Shown here: in pieces, positions 8,041 to 16,659 of the stretch
How positions within the stretch are numbered: position 1 is the first letter of the stretch
Layout: each line of letters begins with the position of its first letter
Source of the DNA: an uncultured Oscillospiraceae bacterium
Lineage (GTDB): Bacteria > Bacillota > Clostridia > Oscillospirales > Ruminococcaceae
Length of the DNA: 53,918 nucleotides
Reading direction: 5' to 3'
Assembly (NCBI GenBank): GCA_910584715.1
Contig: CAJUAN010000015.1
Coordinates: 1-53,918, forward strand
Translations under genes and position numbers: made by a program
Notes under the pieces: model-generated
Database searches by the model: none
What the model was told of the DNA's origin: nothing
Seen by the model: the letters and a program-made list of their open reading frames with translations, nothing else

Positions 8041-9354
8041 ATGGCAATAATAACAAACAGACCGAAAGGCACGCAGGATGTCGTCCCCTCGGAGGTCTAC
8101 AAGTGGCAGACCGTTGAGAGGTGCGCCGCAGACACCGCGGAGTGTTACGGCTTTCGGGAGATCCGTTTCCCCACTTTTGAGAATACCGCGCTTTTCAAGC
8201 GCAGCGTGGGGGATACTACAGACGTGGTGCAGAAGGAAATGTACGGCGTGACGGCAAAAAGTCCCGCCAACGGAAAGGACCCCGACGATTTTACCCTGCG
8301 TCCCGAGGGTACGGCGGGAGCGGCAAGAGCGGCTATTGAAAACGGTCTGCTGAACGACGCGCTGCCCCAAAAGGTGTACTATATCATATCCTGCTTCCGT
8401 CACGAGAAACCCCAGGCGGGACGTCTGAGAGAGTTCCACCAGTTCGGCGCGGAGGTGTACGGTTCGGCGGACGCGTCCGCGGACGCGGAGGTAATTGCAA
8501 TGGCGAAATCCCTGCTTGACCGTCTTGGACTTGATAATGTGGACTTGTTTATAAATTCAATAGGCTGTCCCACCTGTCGGGCGGAGTATCACAAGGCTCT
8601 GAAAGAATATTTCGAGGGCAGGAAAAGCGAGCTTTGCCCCACCTGTCTTGACCGTCTGGAACGCAACCCCATGCGTATTCTGGACTGCAAAAGTCCTATT
8701 TGTCAGGACATTGCAAAGGGCGCGCCGATTATTTTGGATTATCTTTGTGAGGACTGCTCCGCTCACTTTGAGAAGCTGAAAGACTGTCTTGCGGCTATGG
8801 ACATAGAGTACAGTATCGACCCGAAAATTGTCCGCGGTCTGGACTACTATACAAAGACGGTTTTCGAGTTTATCACCAATGACATCGGCGCGCAGGGTAC
8901 AGTCTGCGGCGGGGGACGTTACGACGGTTTAATCGAGCAGCTTGGGGGAAATCCCACACCCGCGTTGGGCTTTGCAATGGGTCTGGAGCGTCTTATAATG
9001 ACTATGGAGCAAAAGGGAGCGGAGTTCGTCCCCGCGAAAAAATGCGACCTCTATATCGCGGCAATGGGGGACGCGGCGCGGGAGAAGTCCGTCGTTATGG
9101 CTAAGCAGCTCCGTGACGAGGGCTACCGAGCCGAGTTCGACACCATGAACCGCGGTATCAAGCCGCAGATGAAGTACGCCAACAAGATAGGAGCGGCGTT
9201 TGTTATCGTTCTGGGGGACAACGAGCTGGAAAGCGGCACCGTCAAGTTAAAAAATATGGCAAGCGGCGAGCAGTCGGATATTGCTCTGGACGATAAGTTT
9301 ATCGACAATTTTTCCAATATTTTTGTGGCGAATATGTTTGAGGCAGAGATGTGA
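8041..9354 (+). CDS. hisS: Histidyl-tRNA synthetase
   Basis: Charges tRNA-His with histidine in the cytoplasm. The 437-aa class II synthetase shows motif 2 (CFRHEKPQAGRLREFHQFG), the HisA signature GLDYYTKTVFEF, the GGGRYDGL motif and motif 3 (GFAMGLERL). A C-terminal anticodon-binding domain occupies about residues 335-425. The start at 8041 (MAIITNRPKGTQDV) has an excellent AAAGGAG site. It lies in the T-box-controlled plus-strand operon and is separated from its usual partner aspS by an inserted RAYT gene with REP-like palindromes. Confidence 0.97.
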   Translation: MAIITNRPKGTQDVVPSEVYKWQTVERCAADTAECYGFREIRFPTFENTALFKRSVGDTTDVVQKEMYGVTAKSPANGKDPDDFTLRPEGTAGAARAAIENGLLNDALPQKVYYIISCFRHEKPQAGRLREFHQFGAEVYGSADASADAEVIAMAKSLLDRLGLDNVDLFINSIGCPTCRAEYHKALKEYFEGRKSELCPTCLDRLERNPMRILDCKSPICQDIAKGAPIILDYLCEDCSAHFEKLKDCLAAMDIEYSIDPKIVRGLDYYTKTVFEFITNDIGAQGTVCGGGRYDGLIEQLGGNPTPALGFAMGLERLIMTMEQKGAEFVPAKKCDLYIAAMGDAAREKSVVMAKQLRDEGYRAEFDTMNRGIKPQMKYANKIGAAFVIVLGDNELESGTVKLKNMASGEQSDIALDDKFIDNFSNIFVANMFEAEM

Positions 9355-9362
9355 CATTTAAC

Positions 9363-9390
9363 GTAGGGGACGGGTTTCCCGTCCCGTCAT
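9363..9390. repeat. REP-like palindrome R1
   Basis: The GGGACGGGTTTCCCGTCCC palindrome sits at 9367-9385 within GTAGGGGACGGG. It lies right behind the hisS stop codon and 40 bp ahead of the RAYT gene, the place where RAYT-associated palindromes are normally found. Confidence 0.85.
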
Positions 9391-9427
9391 AAAAATCACA
9401 GGCATAAATCGCTTTTAGGGGATAATT

Positions 9428-9934
9428 ATGGAACGTCCGAGAAGAAAACCCAACAGATTACACGGTTATGATTACAGCCTTGCAGGAACATATTTTATTA
9501 CAATATGTACGCAGAACAGAGAATGTTCATTGTCTCGAATTGACGGTATGAACGTAAATGTAGGGGACGGGTTTCCCGTCCCGCAATTAACCGAAGAGGG
9601 AATTATTGCCGATAAATATATTAAATTGATATGTGATAAATTTCCGAGCGTTGCTGTTGAAAATTATGTGATAATGCCAAATCATATTCATATAATTTTG
9701 TATTTGACAAGCGGGACGGGAGACCCGTCCCCTACAATCGGCAGCGTAATCGGTTGGTTGAAATATACAATAACCAAACAGATAAATATCATGTCGGATA
9801 TGCCTTCGGTAAAATTTTTTCAGCGTTCCTTTCACGACCACATAATCAGAAACGACAAAGAATTTCAAATGATATACAAATATATTGACGAAAATCCTGT
9901 CAATTGGGAAAATGACTGTTTTTACTGCGAATGA
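9428..9934 (+). CDS. REP-associated tyrosine transposase (RAYT)
   Basis: A Y1 (IS200-like) single-strand DNA transposase of the RAYT group, 168 aa. It has the N-terminal RAYT block (RLHGYDYSLAGTYFITICT), the metal-binding HUH motif in MPNHIHIIL, and a C-terminal helix with the presumed catalytic Tyr near YKYIDENP. RAYTs are single-copy domesticated transposases that act on REP palindromes. Here the gene sits between hisS and aspS in one operon. Two copies of the palindrome form part of its own coding sequence (9564-9582 and 9713-9731), reading GDGFPVP and GTGDPSP. The frame stays open, so the enzyme may work despite the insertions. It is more AT-rich than its neighbours. Confidence 0.9.
   Translation: MERPRRKPNRLHGYDYSLAGTYFITICTQNRECSLSRIDGMNVNVGDGFPVPQLTEEGIIADKYIKLICDKFPSVAVENYVIMPNHIHIILYLTSGTGDPSPTIGSVIGWLKYTITKQINIMSDMPSVKFFQRSFHDHIIRNDKEFQMIYKYIDENPVNWENDCFYCE
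9560..9583. repeat. REP-like palindrome R2 inside the RAYT gene
   Basis: GGGACGGGTTTCCCGTCCC at 9564-9582, the same sequence as R1 including the leading GTAGG. It falls in the coding frame of the transposase and supplies the residues around GDGFPVP. Confidence 0.88.
9711..9735. repeat. REP-like palindrome R3 inside the RAYT gene
   Basis: GGGACGGG-AGA-CCCGTCCC at 9713-9731, in the opposite orientation (ending CCTAC). It supplies the residues GTGDPSP of the transposase. It is the third copy within 370 bp. Confidence 0.88.
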
Positions 9935-10017
9935 CATAATTGCGGGCGGGAAGCCTGTATTGGCACGACCTTGCCCCTACGGAATATGAGAATAATTTAA
10001 AAAAGGAGTAATTTAAA

Positions 10018-11790
10018 ATGGATACAATGAAAGGTCTTAAAAGAACACACTACTGCGGCGAGGTTCTCACCGCGGGAGAGAACGTGACGGTCGGCGGATA
10101 TGTTGACACCGTCCGCGACAAGGGAGGAATTATTTTTATCGTCCTCCGGGACAGGACGGGCGTTGTGCAGCTCACCTTTAACGAGACCACCGACAAGGCT
10201 GTTTTCGAGAAAGCCTCCTCCTGCCACTCGGAGTACGTTGTTATGGCAAAAGGCGAGGTGCGTAACCGCGAAAGCGTCAACGACAAGATACCCACGGGTC
10301 ACGTTGAGATTTTTGTGGACGACCTGCGTATTTTGGCAAAGGCGCAGACCCCTCCCTTTGAAATTGTTGACAACACAAACACCAACGAGGAGCTTCGCCT
10401 GAAGTACCGCTATCTCGACCTGCGCCGCAAACCCTTGCAGGACAACATCATAATGCGGAGCAAAATCGCCAAAACCGCCCGTGATTATTTCTACGAGAAC
10501 GGCTTTATTGAAATTGAAACGCCTATGATGATAAAGTCCACACCCGAGGGCGCAAGGGACTACCTCGTGCCGTCGAGGGTACACCAAGGAAAATTTTACG
10601 CCCTGCCCCAGTCTCCGCAAATTTACAAGCAGCTTCTTATGGTGTCGGGCTTTGACCGCTATATCCAGCTTGCAAGATGTTTCCGCGACGAGGACTTACG
10701 CGCCGACAGACAGCCCGAATTTACACAAATTGATTTGGAGATGTCCTTTGTGGACGTGGAGGACATCATGGAAATGGGAGAGGGCTTTATTAAACGTCTT
10801 TTCAGGGACGTGCTGGACGTTGACATTCCCACGCCGCTGCCGAGACTTACCTACACCGACGCTATGAACCGCTACGGCTCGGACAAGCCCGACACCCGCT
10901 TCGGTATGGAAATTACCGACATTTCGGAGCTTGTGAAAAGCTGCGGCTTCGGCGTGTTCACCTCCGCAATTGAGGCGGGCGGCTCGGTACGGGCAATTAC
11001 CGCAAAAAACGCGGCGGGTACCCTCACAAGAAAAGAAATAGACAAGCTTACGGAATACGTCCGCGGAATCGGCGCAAAGGGACTTGCCTACGTCCGCTGG
11101 GTTGAGGACGTCCCCAACTGCTCCTTTGCTAAATTTATGGCGGAGGGCGAGCTGGACGGCATACTGAAAGCAGTCGGCGCGGAAAAGGGCGACGTTGTAC
11201 TCATAGTCGCGGACAAGAACAGCGTGACGTTGCCGACCTTGGGTGCGCTCCGCCTTAAAGTGGCAAAACAGCTTGACATCATTCCCGCGGATCAATTCAA
11301 TTTCCTGTGGATAACGGAATTCCCGTTCTTTGAGTACAACGAGGAAACGCAGCACTGGGACGCAATGCACCACCCATTTACAATGCCTATGGACGAGTGC
11401 CTGCAGTACCTTGACAGCGCGCCGGAAAAGGTCTTCGCAAAGGCGTACGACCTTGTCCTCAACGGCACGGAGCTTTCAAGTGGTTCTATCCGTATCAACG
11501 ACTATGAGCTTCAGCAGAAGATGTTCAAGGCTCTGGGACTTACCGACGAGGAGATAGAAGCCAAGTTCGGCTTTTTGGTTGAAGCCTATAAGTACGGCGC
11601 GGCTCCCCACGGCGGAATGGGAATAGGACTTGACCGTCTCGCCATGATAATGTGCGGCGCGGACAGCCTGCGGGACGTTACCGCGTTCCCCAAGGTGCAG
11701 AACGCCTCCGAGCTTATGTCCTCCTGTCCGTCGCCTGTTGACAAGGACAGCCTTGATGTTTTGGGGATAAGGGTGGCTGACAGTGAATAA
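10018..11790 (+). CDS. aspS: Aspartyl-tRNA synthetase
   Basis: Charges tRNA-Asp. The 590-aa length and the order of an N-terminal OB-fold anticodon domain (about 1-110), class II core and bacterial GAD insertion (about 290-410) fit bacterial AspRS. Motif 1 is at YENGFIEIETPMM, motif 2 at RCFRDEDLRADRQPEFTQID, and motif 3 at GIGLDRLAMIMCG. The start has a strong AAAGGAG site. It is the last gene of the T-box operon, and its stop is only 8 bp from the stop of the convergent SLOG gene, with no clear terminator hairpin between. Confidence 0.97.
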   Translation: MDTMKGLKRTHYCGEVLTAGENVTVGGYVDTVRDKGGIIFIVLRDRTGVVQLTFNETTDKAVFEKASSCHSEYVVMAKGEVRNRESVNDKIPTGHVEIFVDDLRILAKAQTPPFEIVDNTNTNEELRLKYRYLDLRRKPLQDNIIMRSKIAKTARDYFYENGFIEIETPMMIKSTPEGARDYLVPSRVHQGKFYALPQSPQIYKQLLMVSGFDRYIQLARCFRDEDLRADRQPEFTQIDLEMSFVDVEDIMEMGEGFIKRLFRDVLDVDIPTPLPRLTYTDAMNRYGSDKPDTRFGMEITDISELVKSCGFGVFTSAIEAGGSVRAITAKNAAGTLTRKEIDKLTEYVRGIGAKGLAYVRWVEDVPNCSFAKFMAEGELDGILKAVGAEKGDVVLIVADKNSVTLPTLGALRLKVAKQLDIIPADQFNFLWITEFPFFEYNEETQHWDAMHHPFTMPMDECLQYLDSAPEKVFAKAYDLVLNGTELSSGSIRINDYELQQKMFKALGLTDEEIEAKFGFLVEAYKYGAAPHGGMGIGLDRLAMIMCGADSLRDVTAFPKVQNASELMSSCPSPVDKDSLDVLGIRVADSE

Positions 11791-11798
11791 CTGACAGC

Positions 11799-12362
11799 TT
11801 ATTCTACGGGATTTTCGGAATGGGATTCTTGTAATATCTCGTCCTTTGTAAGGCGTGAGTTACGTTTATTCAAAAAGTCAAGATTGAAAATTATTTTATT
11901 TGCCTTTTCAGCCATACGGACAGTCTGTCCCGTGCTGCCGGAAAAATCATTTCTGTTGAAATAGCAAACACATATATCGCCCAGCTCAACGAGCCGGGCG
12001 TTTCTTTTTTCAATACAGGTTTCGTCGTATTTGTCCGACACTATCTCTATGCTGTCAGCGAAGCTTAACCTTGCCTCTAAGTCGGATTTGTCCTTTTCAC
12101 TCCAATTTTGGGAATGTATTTCCGGCGGACACGGCAAAATCATGTGTATTTTTACCCGCGGATTTTCTTTCGGAGAAAAGAATAATTTCATAAGCTGCAG
12201 CGCAAATTCACATTCCTTATCCCATCCGAGCGAACCGCCGCTGTAAAAATCGGTAACGCCGTTTTCGACAAAGATCTCGACTAAATTTGCAAAATAATCC
12301 AAAGCGTCGGGGTCATCTTTATAGGAATACGACTCGTATCCCGTAAAAAAGCAGCTTTTCAT
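11799..12362 (-). CDS. SLOG-fold protein (DUF1273/YpsA-like)
   Basis: A 187-aa protein with the Rossmann-like SLOG pattern: an N-terminal CFFTGYES in place of the usual TGHR, then FYSGGSLGWDKECE (the glycine-rich nucleotide-binding segment), a beta strand with IHMILPCPP, and a C-terminal STGQTVRMAEKA. SLOG proteins bind nucleotide-derived ligands. YpsA-type members act in cell-growth control, and others serve as sensors in phage defence. The gene is divergent from two XRE regulators across a 38-bp palindromic operator. A role with those regulators is inference. Confidence 0.72.
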   Translation of the reverse strand: MKSCFFTGYESYSYKDDPDALDYFANLVEIFVENGVTDFYSGGSLGWDKECEFALQLMKLFFSPKENPRVKIHMILPCPPEIHSQNWSEKDKSDLEARLSFADSIEIVSDKYDETCIEKRNARLVELGDICVCYFNRNDFSGSTGQTVRMAEKANKIIFNLDFLNKRNSRLTKDEILQESHSENPVE

Positions 12363-12389
12363 ATTTTTATCTCCTTGTATAATATATTT

Positions 12390-12427
12390 ATTGTATATAG
12401 TATAATATATATTGTACTATATACAAT
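12390..12427. promoter_or_regulatory. 38-bp near-perfect palindromic operator
   Basis: The sequence from ATTGTATATAGTA to TACTATATACAAT reads the same on both strands apart from one symmetric mismatch pair near the centre. It sits between the SLOG gene (start 12362, minus) and the first XRE gene (start 12479, plus) and holds -10-like TATAAT boxes. It is the natural target for one or both XRE proteins, controlling both directions. Confidence 0.75.
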
Positions 12428-12478
12428 TACAAAAGTCAACATAATTTGCTAAAATTTTATTAGGCAAGGAGGCTTAAT

Positions 12479-12709
12479 ATGAAAAAGCAATATTATGATA
12501 AATACAGGAGAATTGGCTTAAAAATAAGCTATTACCGTAAAAGCAAGGGTATTACGCAGGAGCAGTTAGCTGAAAAAATCAGCAAAGATACCTCGTTTAT
12601 CGGAGCTGTAGAAGCTCCGAACGTTAACCGAGCCGTTTCCCTTGATACTCTTTTTGATATTTCAGAAGTTTTGGAAGTACCTCCGTATAAATTTTTAACT
12701 GATGATTGA
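12479..12709 (+). CDS. XRE-family helix-turn-helix regulator
   Basis: A 76-aa protein that is almost only a Cro/CI-type helix-turn-helix domain (IGLKISYYRKSKGITQEQLAEKIS... residues 10-70). GGAGG precedes the ATG. It lies 9 bp ahead of a second small XRE gene and divergent from the SLOG gene. It probably binds the palindrome at 12390-12427 and represses its own transcription. Helix 3 contains a VEAPNVNR stretch where related proteins have a more standard IE.G..R pattern. Confidence 0.82.
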   Translation: MKKQYYDKYRRIGLKISYYRKSKGITQEQLAEKISKDTSFIGAVEAPNVNRAVSLDTLFDISEVLEVPPYKFLTDD

Positions 12710-12718
12710 TGTAGCAAT

Positions 12719-12931
12719 ATGTACAGAAGAATAAGAGACTTGCGTGAAGACAAGGACATGACTCAAAAGCAAATGGCTGAAATACTGAATTGCAGCCAGC
12801 GGGTTTACAGCAATTACGAACGGGGAGATATTGATATTCCGACTGAGATACTCAAAAAGCTTGCGGATTTCCACAATGTATCTGCCGACTATATTCTTGA
12901 ACACACAAATAATAAGAAAACTACATTATAA
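12719..12931 (+). CDS. XRE-family helix-turn-helix regulator
   Basis: A 70-aa HTH-only protein (RIRDLREDKDMTQKQMAEILNCSQRVYSNYERGDIDIP) with the canonical YERG recognition helix end and the closing VSADYIL. It is close in sequence to the small regulators at 20.9 and 22.1 kb. No classic Shine-Dalgarno site stands before the ATG, but the 9-bp gap to the upstream XRE gene suggests translational coupling. Confidence 0.82.
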   Translation: MYRRIRDLREDKDMTQKQMAEILNCSQRVYSNYERGDIDIPTEILKKLADFHNVSADYILEHTNNKKTTL

Positions 12932-12991
12932 CTATTGCCGCGTTAGTTTTTTAAAAGCGCAGACGGATTCCAAATTTCCATAAAATTTTGC

Positions 12992-13020
12992 TTGCATTTC
13001 GTTCATATATGTGTTATTAT
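12992..13020 (+). promoter_or_regulatory. Promoter of the NfeD-SPFH operon
   Basis: TTGCAT (12992-12997), 17 bp, TATTAT (13015-13020). The leader to the ATG at 13105 is about 77 nt. Confidence 0.65.
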
Positions 13021-13104
13021 TATGGTGAGGGAGTTTCTCTCCCGGAACATATAAAGCCAAAGTCCAAACCCAAACGCAAAATTTTACGGAAAGGAGATTC
13101 CGGT

Positions 13105-13554
13105 ATGATAATTTTCTGGATCATATTTTTTATAGCCGCGCTTATGGCTGAAGCCGCTACCTTTGCGCTTGTTTCCGTATGGTTCGCGGCGGGCGCGCTG
13201 GGCGCTCTTATAACCGCGTCGCTGGGCGGAAATCTTACTCTCCAGCTTATTGTATTTACCCTCATTTCGGGAATACTACTGGCGTTTACGCGTCCGCTGC
13301 TGAAAAAGCTTTTTCCGGGCAAGTTCATTCCTACCAATTCCGAGCTTGAGGTGGGAAAGACCGCGGTGGTCACCGAAGCTATCGACAACGAAACGGGCAA
13401 AGGCAGAGTTCGTCTCGGAGGCGTTAACTGGGCTGCCGTTTCCGCGGACGGAGCGAAGATTCCCGAGAAAGCGGTAGTCACAGTAACGGAGGTGCGTTCC
13501 GCAAAGCTCGCGGTAATACTTAAAGACGCAGACGAAGCAGGTACGCAGGAGTAA
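13105..13554 (+). CDS. NfeD-family membrane protein
   Basis: A 149-aa short-type NfeD protein. The N-terminal 75 residues form two to three transmembrane helices (IIFWIIFFIAALMAEAATF; SVWFAAGALGALITASLG; LQLIVFTLISGILLAF). The C-terminal part (about 85-145) is the small OB-fold NfeD domain (GKTAVVTEAIDNETGKGRVRLGG). The ATG at 13105 follows AAAGGAG; the longer frame to 12988 starts within the promoter. NfeD and SPFH proteins form paired membrane microdomain systems, and the next gene is the SPFH partner 49 bp on. Confidence 0.88.
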   Translation: MIIFWIIFFIAALMAEAATFALVSVWFAAGALGALITASLGGNLTLQLIVFTLISGILLAFTRPLLKKLFPGKFIPTNSELEVGKTAVVTEAIDNETGKGRVRLGGVNWAAVSADGAKIPEKAVVTVTEVRSAKLAVILKDADEAGTQE

Positions 13555-13603
13555 AGGCGGGTACAAATACACAAAAAATTTAATTTGAAAGGTTGACGCT
13601 ATC

Positions 13604-14584
13604 ATGGAATTTATTTTTATCGGCATTATCGTTCTGGCAATAATCATTCTTATTTCGGGAATCAAGTTCGTCCCGCAGGCTAACGAGTATGTGGTTGAAC
13701 GGCTGGGTACCTATTCCCGCTCCCTCCACGCGGGTCCTCACTATGTCATACCCTTTATCGAAAAGGTGGCAAAGAGGGTCTCCGTAAAGGAACAGGTGGC
13801 TGACTTCAAGCCCCAGCCCGTTATCACAAAGGATAACGTTACCATGCAGATAGACACGGTCGTGTTCTACCGCATTACCGATTCGAAACTTTATACCTAC
13901 GGCGTTGAGCGTCCCCTGGCGGCGATAGAGAACCTTACCGCCACGACTCTCCGTAACATCATAGGCGAGCTTGAGCTGGACGCTACCCTTACCTCCAGAG
14001 ACGTTATCAATGCAAAGATAACCGCTATCCTCGACGAAGCAACCGACCCATGGGGTATCAAGGTAAACCGCGTGGAGCTGAAAAACATTATCCCCCCCAG
14101 AGAAATTCAGGACTCCATGGAACGTCAGATGAAGGCGGAGCGCGAAAGACGTGAGAAGATACTCCAGGCAGAGGGTGAAAAGAAGTCCCAGGTGCTTGTG
14201 GCGGAGGGTGAAAAGGAGTCCAAGATACTCCGAGCCGAAGCAGACAAGGAAGCGGAAATTCTCCGTGCCGAAGCTGAAAAGCAGGCTATGATCCTTCACG
14301 CGGACGCTGTAAGACAGCAGAAAATTCTTGAGGCGCAGGGTGAGGCGGAGTCCATTCAAATGGTTCAGAACGCCCTTGCGGAAAGCCTTGTCAAGCTGAA
14401 CAATTCCAACCCGCAGGACAACGTTATCGCTCTCAAGAGCCTTGAGGCGTTTGCGAAGGCTGCCGACGGACGCGCCACAAAGATCATTATTCCCTCGGAA
14501 ATACAGGGACTCGCGGGTCTTGTGACTTCCATAAAGGAGGTCGCGGCGAACAACGCCCAGCCAAGCCAGCCCCAGAAGAAGTAA
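13604..14584 (+). CDS. SPFH/Band 7 domain protein (stomatin/QmcA type)
   Basis: A 326-aa protein with an N-terminal membrane anchor (residues 1-20), the SPFH domain (about 20-180, starting FVPQANEYVVERLGTY) and a long charged coiled coil (about 175-250) with repeated AEGEKESKIL/RAEADKEAE units. SPFH proteins oligomerise on the membrane and organise protease or lipid microdomains. Pairing with NfeD just upstream is the standard arrangement. It ends at a strong bidirectional terminator. Confidence 0.92.
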   Translation: MEFIFIGIIVLAIIILISGIKFVPQANEYVVERLGTYSRSLHAGPHYVIPFIEKVAKRVSVKEQVADFKPQPVITKDNVTMQIDTVVFYRITDSKLYTYGVERPLAAIENLTATTLRNIIGELELDATLTSRDVINAKITAILDEATDPWGIKVNRVELKNIIPPREIQDSMERQMKAERERREKILQAEGEKKSQVLVAEGEKESKILRAEADKEAEILRAEAEKQAMILHADAVRQQKILEAQGEAESIQMVQNALAESLVKLNNSNPQDNVIALKSLEAFAKAADGRATKIIIPSEIQGLAGLVTSIKEVAANNAQPSQPQKK

Positions 14585-14596
14585 CCTATACGGAAA

Positions 14597-14640
14597 TAAA
14601 AACCGGAGCGCGGTCTTTCAGTGACCCGCTCCGGTTTTGC
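14597..14640. terminator. Bidirectional terminator
   Basis: A 12-bp stem AAAACCGGAGCG/CGCTCCGGTTTT sits between the convergent SPFH and FNT genes, with A-rich and T-rich flanks. Confidence 0.88.
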
Positions 14641-14652
14641 TTTTATTTGCTG

Positions 14653-15291
14653 TTACTCCTTTGCAAACCCCTTTCTGAAAAGCGGTATGAGTATCCCTCC
14701 CGCGGCGTTGCCCAGGGTCATAACCAGCATCCAGAGCGCGCCCTTTGCAGACCATGCTCCTCCTGCCGTGAAGTAGTACATATTGGCGACGCAGTGCTCA
14801 AAGCCGCTGAGTATAAAGGTCATTACCGGCAGGAACACCGCCAGCATCTGCCCAACGGGATTCTTTATGTTCTTGTAACCGTCCGCGGCGATAAACATAA
14901 GCATCCCGCAGAAAAAGGCGAGTACAAAAATGCTGACCGGATCATCGGAAAGCTTGACGGCGCACAGAGCCGCCGCCTTTTCCGAAATGCCCGCGCCTAT
15001 CCTTGTCATAAGCACAAGCCACGCCGTAAGAGCCGTACCGATAAGGTTGCCGAGCCAGATCAGAACAAGGTCGATAAGGTATGCGGGATTGTTTTCCACG
15101 GCGTAGCCTACTTTTCCCGTGAAAAGCATGAAGCCGAACGTAAGAATGGTAAACAGCCCCGTGCCGAACAGGAACGCCCCCACGACCTTGTTTTCGCAGG
15201 ACAGATAGACCGTTCCCCCTATCCCAATGGCTATGCCGGTAAGTATTGCCTTCAATAATATGTCAATGTATTTCTTTGCCGCAGTATTCAT
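14653..15291 (-). CDS. Formate/nitrite transporter family protein
   Basis: An FNT-family channel, 212 aa with about six transmembrane helices. The family signature near the fifth helix is GFEHCVANMYYF, which includes the conserved pore His. FNT members move formate, nitrite, hydrosulfide or lactate. In a fermenting Clostridium formate export is the likeliest job, but the substrate is not proven by the sequence. It is shorter than typical members (about 250-280 aa), mainly at the termini. No pfl gene is next to it. Confidence 0.88.
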   Translation of the reverse strand: MNTAAKKYIDILLKAILTGIAIGIGGTVYLSCENKVVGAFLFGTGLFTILTFGFMLFTGKVGYAVENNPAYLIDLVLIWLGNLIGTALTAWLVLMTRIGAGISEKAAALCAVKLSDDPVSIFVLAFFCGMLMFIAADGYKNIKNPVGQMLAVFLPVMTFILSGFEHCVANMYYFTAGGAWSAKGALWMLVMTLGNAAGGILIPLFRKGFAKE

Positions 15292-15322
15292 TTTTTCCGC
15301 CTTTCTTATGCACAGACCGCGT

Positions 15323-16471
15323 TCAGCTTACCCTGCCCGCCGTTTCGGTTTCTTTGTAAACTCTCACATAGTCGGTAATCATTTTGTCGGGAAGCTTCTC
15401 CGGGTCGGGTCTGCCCGTCCAGGAGCCTGTTTCAGAGGATATCTTGATAAACAGCGGCACCTCGCAGGTACCCAGAGCCGCCGCCGCGTCGGTGCGCCAG
15501 GTCTCCTTTCCGTCCGTATAGAATACGTACTCCTTCTCCGTCCACAGCAGGGAAAAGGTGTGGTACTCCCCGTCGTAAACGTCAATATCCGAAACGTTTC
15601 CCGACGACTTGTGGCGGTACCCGTAGCCGTCCCAGTTAAGTGTGTTCTGTACCTGCTTCGTATTATAGTAGGGCGTTTCCATAATGTCTATCTCCGTGCC
15701 GTTCCTGCCGCCGCCCGTCTCGTCGTTCACGCTGTCTCCCATGAGCCAGAACGCCGTCCAGTACCCCGGAACATTGTTCACCTTGCAGCGTATCTCAAAA
15801 TATCCGTAAGCCTGCTCGAACCTTCCCCTGCTTCTTACCGCGCCGCTTAAAAAGCGGTCGTTTTCCTTATCGTAGGACATTTCAATAACAAGGTTCCCCT
15901 CGCCGTCAAGCCATACCATGCTTTCGTCCCAGTAATTGTTCAGATCCTGTCTTTTCTGCAAAGGGACCTTTTCCCATTTTGTACTGTCAAGGGTATCGCC
16001 GTCAAAATCGTCCTCAAAGGTAAGAGCAAAGGTTTTGCCGTCTACAACTACCGTGCTGTGACCGTCCGGATCGGTCTTTTCGGCTTGTCCGGACGGTTCC
16101 TGCGCCGTTGCCGTGACCGTGACGCTGCATACGGCTTTCAAGCCGGTACCCTTTATCCTTACCGATATATCCGCCGTACCCTCTTTAAGCGCGGTGACTA
16201 TGCCGCCTTTTTTTACCGACGCTACCGTGCCGTCCGAGGACGACCAGCTTACCGTGCATTTCTTGTAACCCTTTACAGCGGGTTTCAGGGTAATAATGTC
16301 ACCCTCGCAAAGCTCCGCCTTATTTATGTCAAGGCTTATGCTTTTCTCTTTGGTGGTCTTGGTGTTTTTCCGGTTTGACCGGTCAGCCGCATTTGCCGAT
16401 ACTCCCGAGGAAAACAGGAAAACAAACGCCGTGACCGCGGCAGCAGCCGAAAGGAATTTTTTAAATCTCAT
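15323..16471 (-). CDS. Secreted GH16 beta-glucanase with Big2 domain
   Basis: A 382-aa exported protein. A signal peptide (residues 1-28, FLSAAAAVTAFVFLFSSGVSANA) is followed by a Big2-type Ig domain (about 40-125) and a GH16 catalytic domain (about 145-375). The catalytic E-x-D-x-x-E motif is EIDIME at about residues 260-265. GH16 enzymes cut beta-1,3-1,4-glucan (lichenin), laminarin or related glucans with retention; the exact substrate is open. The ATG at 16471 has GGAGGTG upstream, better than the upstream start at 16489. Confidence 0.92.
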   Translation of the reverse strand: MRFKKFLSAAAAVTAFVFLFSSGVSANAADRSNRKNTKTTKEKSISLDINKAELCEGDIITLKPAVKGYKKCTVSWSSSDGTVASVKKGGIVTALKEGTADISVRIKGTGLKAVCSVTVTATAQEPSGQAEKTDPDGHSTVVVDGKTFALTFEDDFDGDTLDSTKWEKVPLQKRQDLNNYWDESMVWLDGEGNLVIEMSYDKENDRFLSGAVRSRGRFEQAYGYFEIRCKVNNVPGYWTAFWLMGDSVNDETGGGRNGTEIDIMETPYYNTKQVQNTLNWDGYGYRHKSSGNVSDIDVYDGEYHTFSLLWTEKEYVFYTDGKETWRTDAAAALGTCEVPLFIKISSETGSWTGRPDPEKLPDKMITDYVRVYKETETAGRVS

Positions 16472-16659
16472 AACAGCACCTCCGTACAAAAATATTGCCG
16501 TAAATGCATTATACCATATTAATTTTGATTTGTCGATATTTTTCGTGTCTTTCCGGCAAAATTCGGAGCGGCGGAAAAAGACACGCTCCGAAGATCAGGA
16601 CATAAGGCGCGGAAAAACCGCCGGGAAAAGCTTCCGCGGCGGTCTCCAATATGTTTCTG

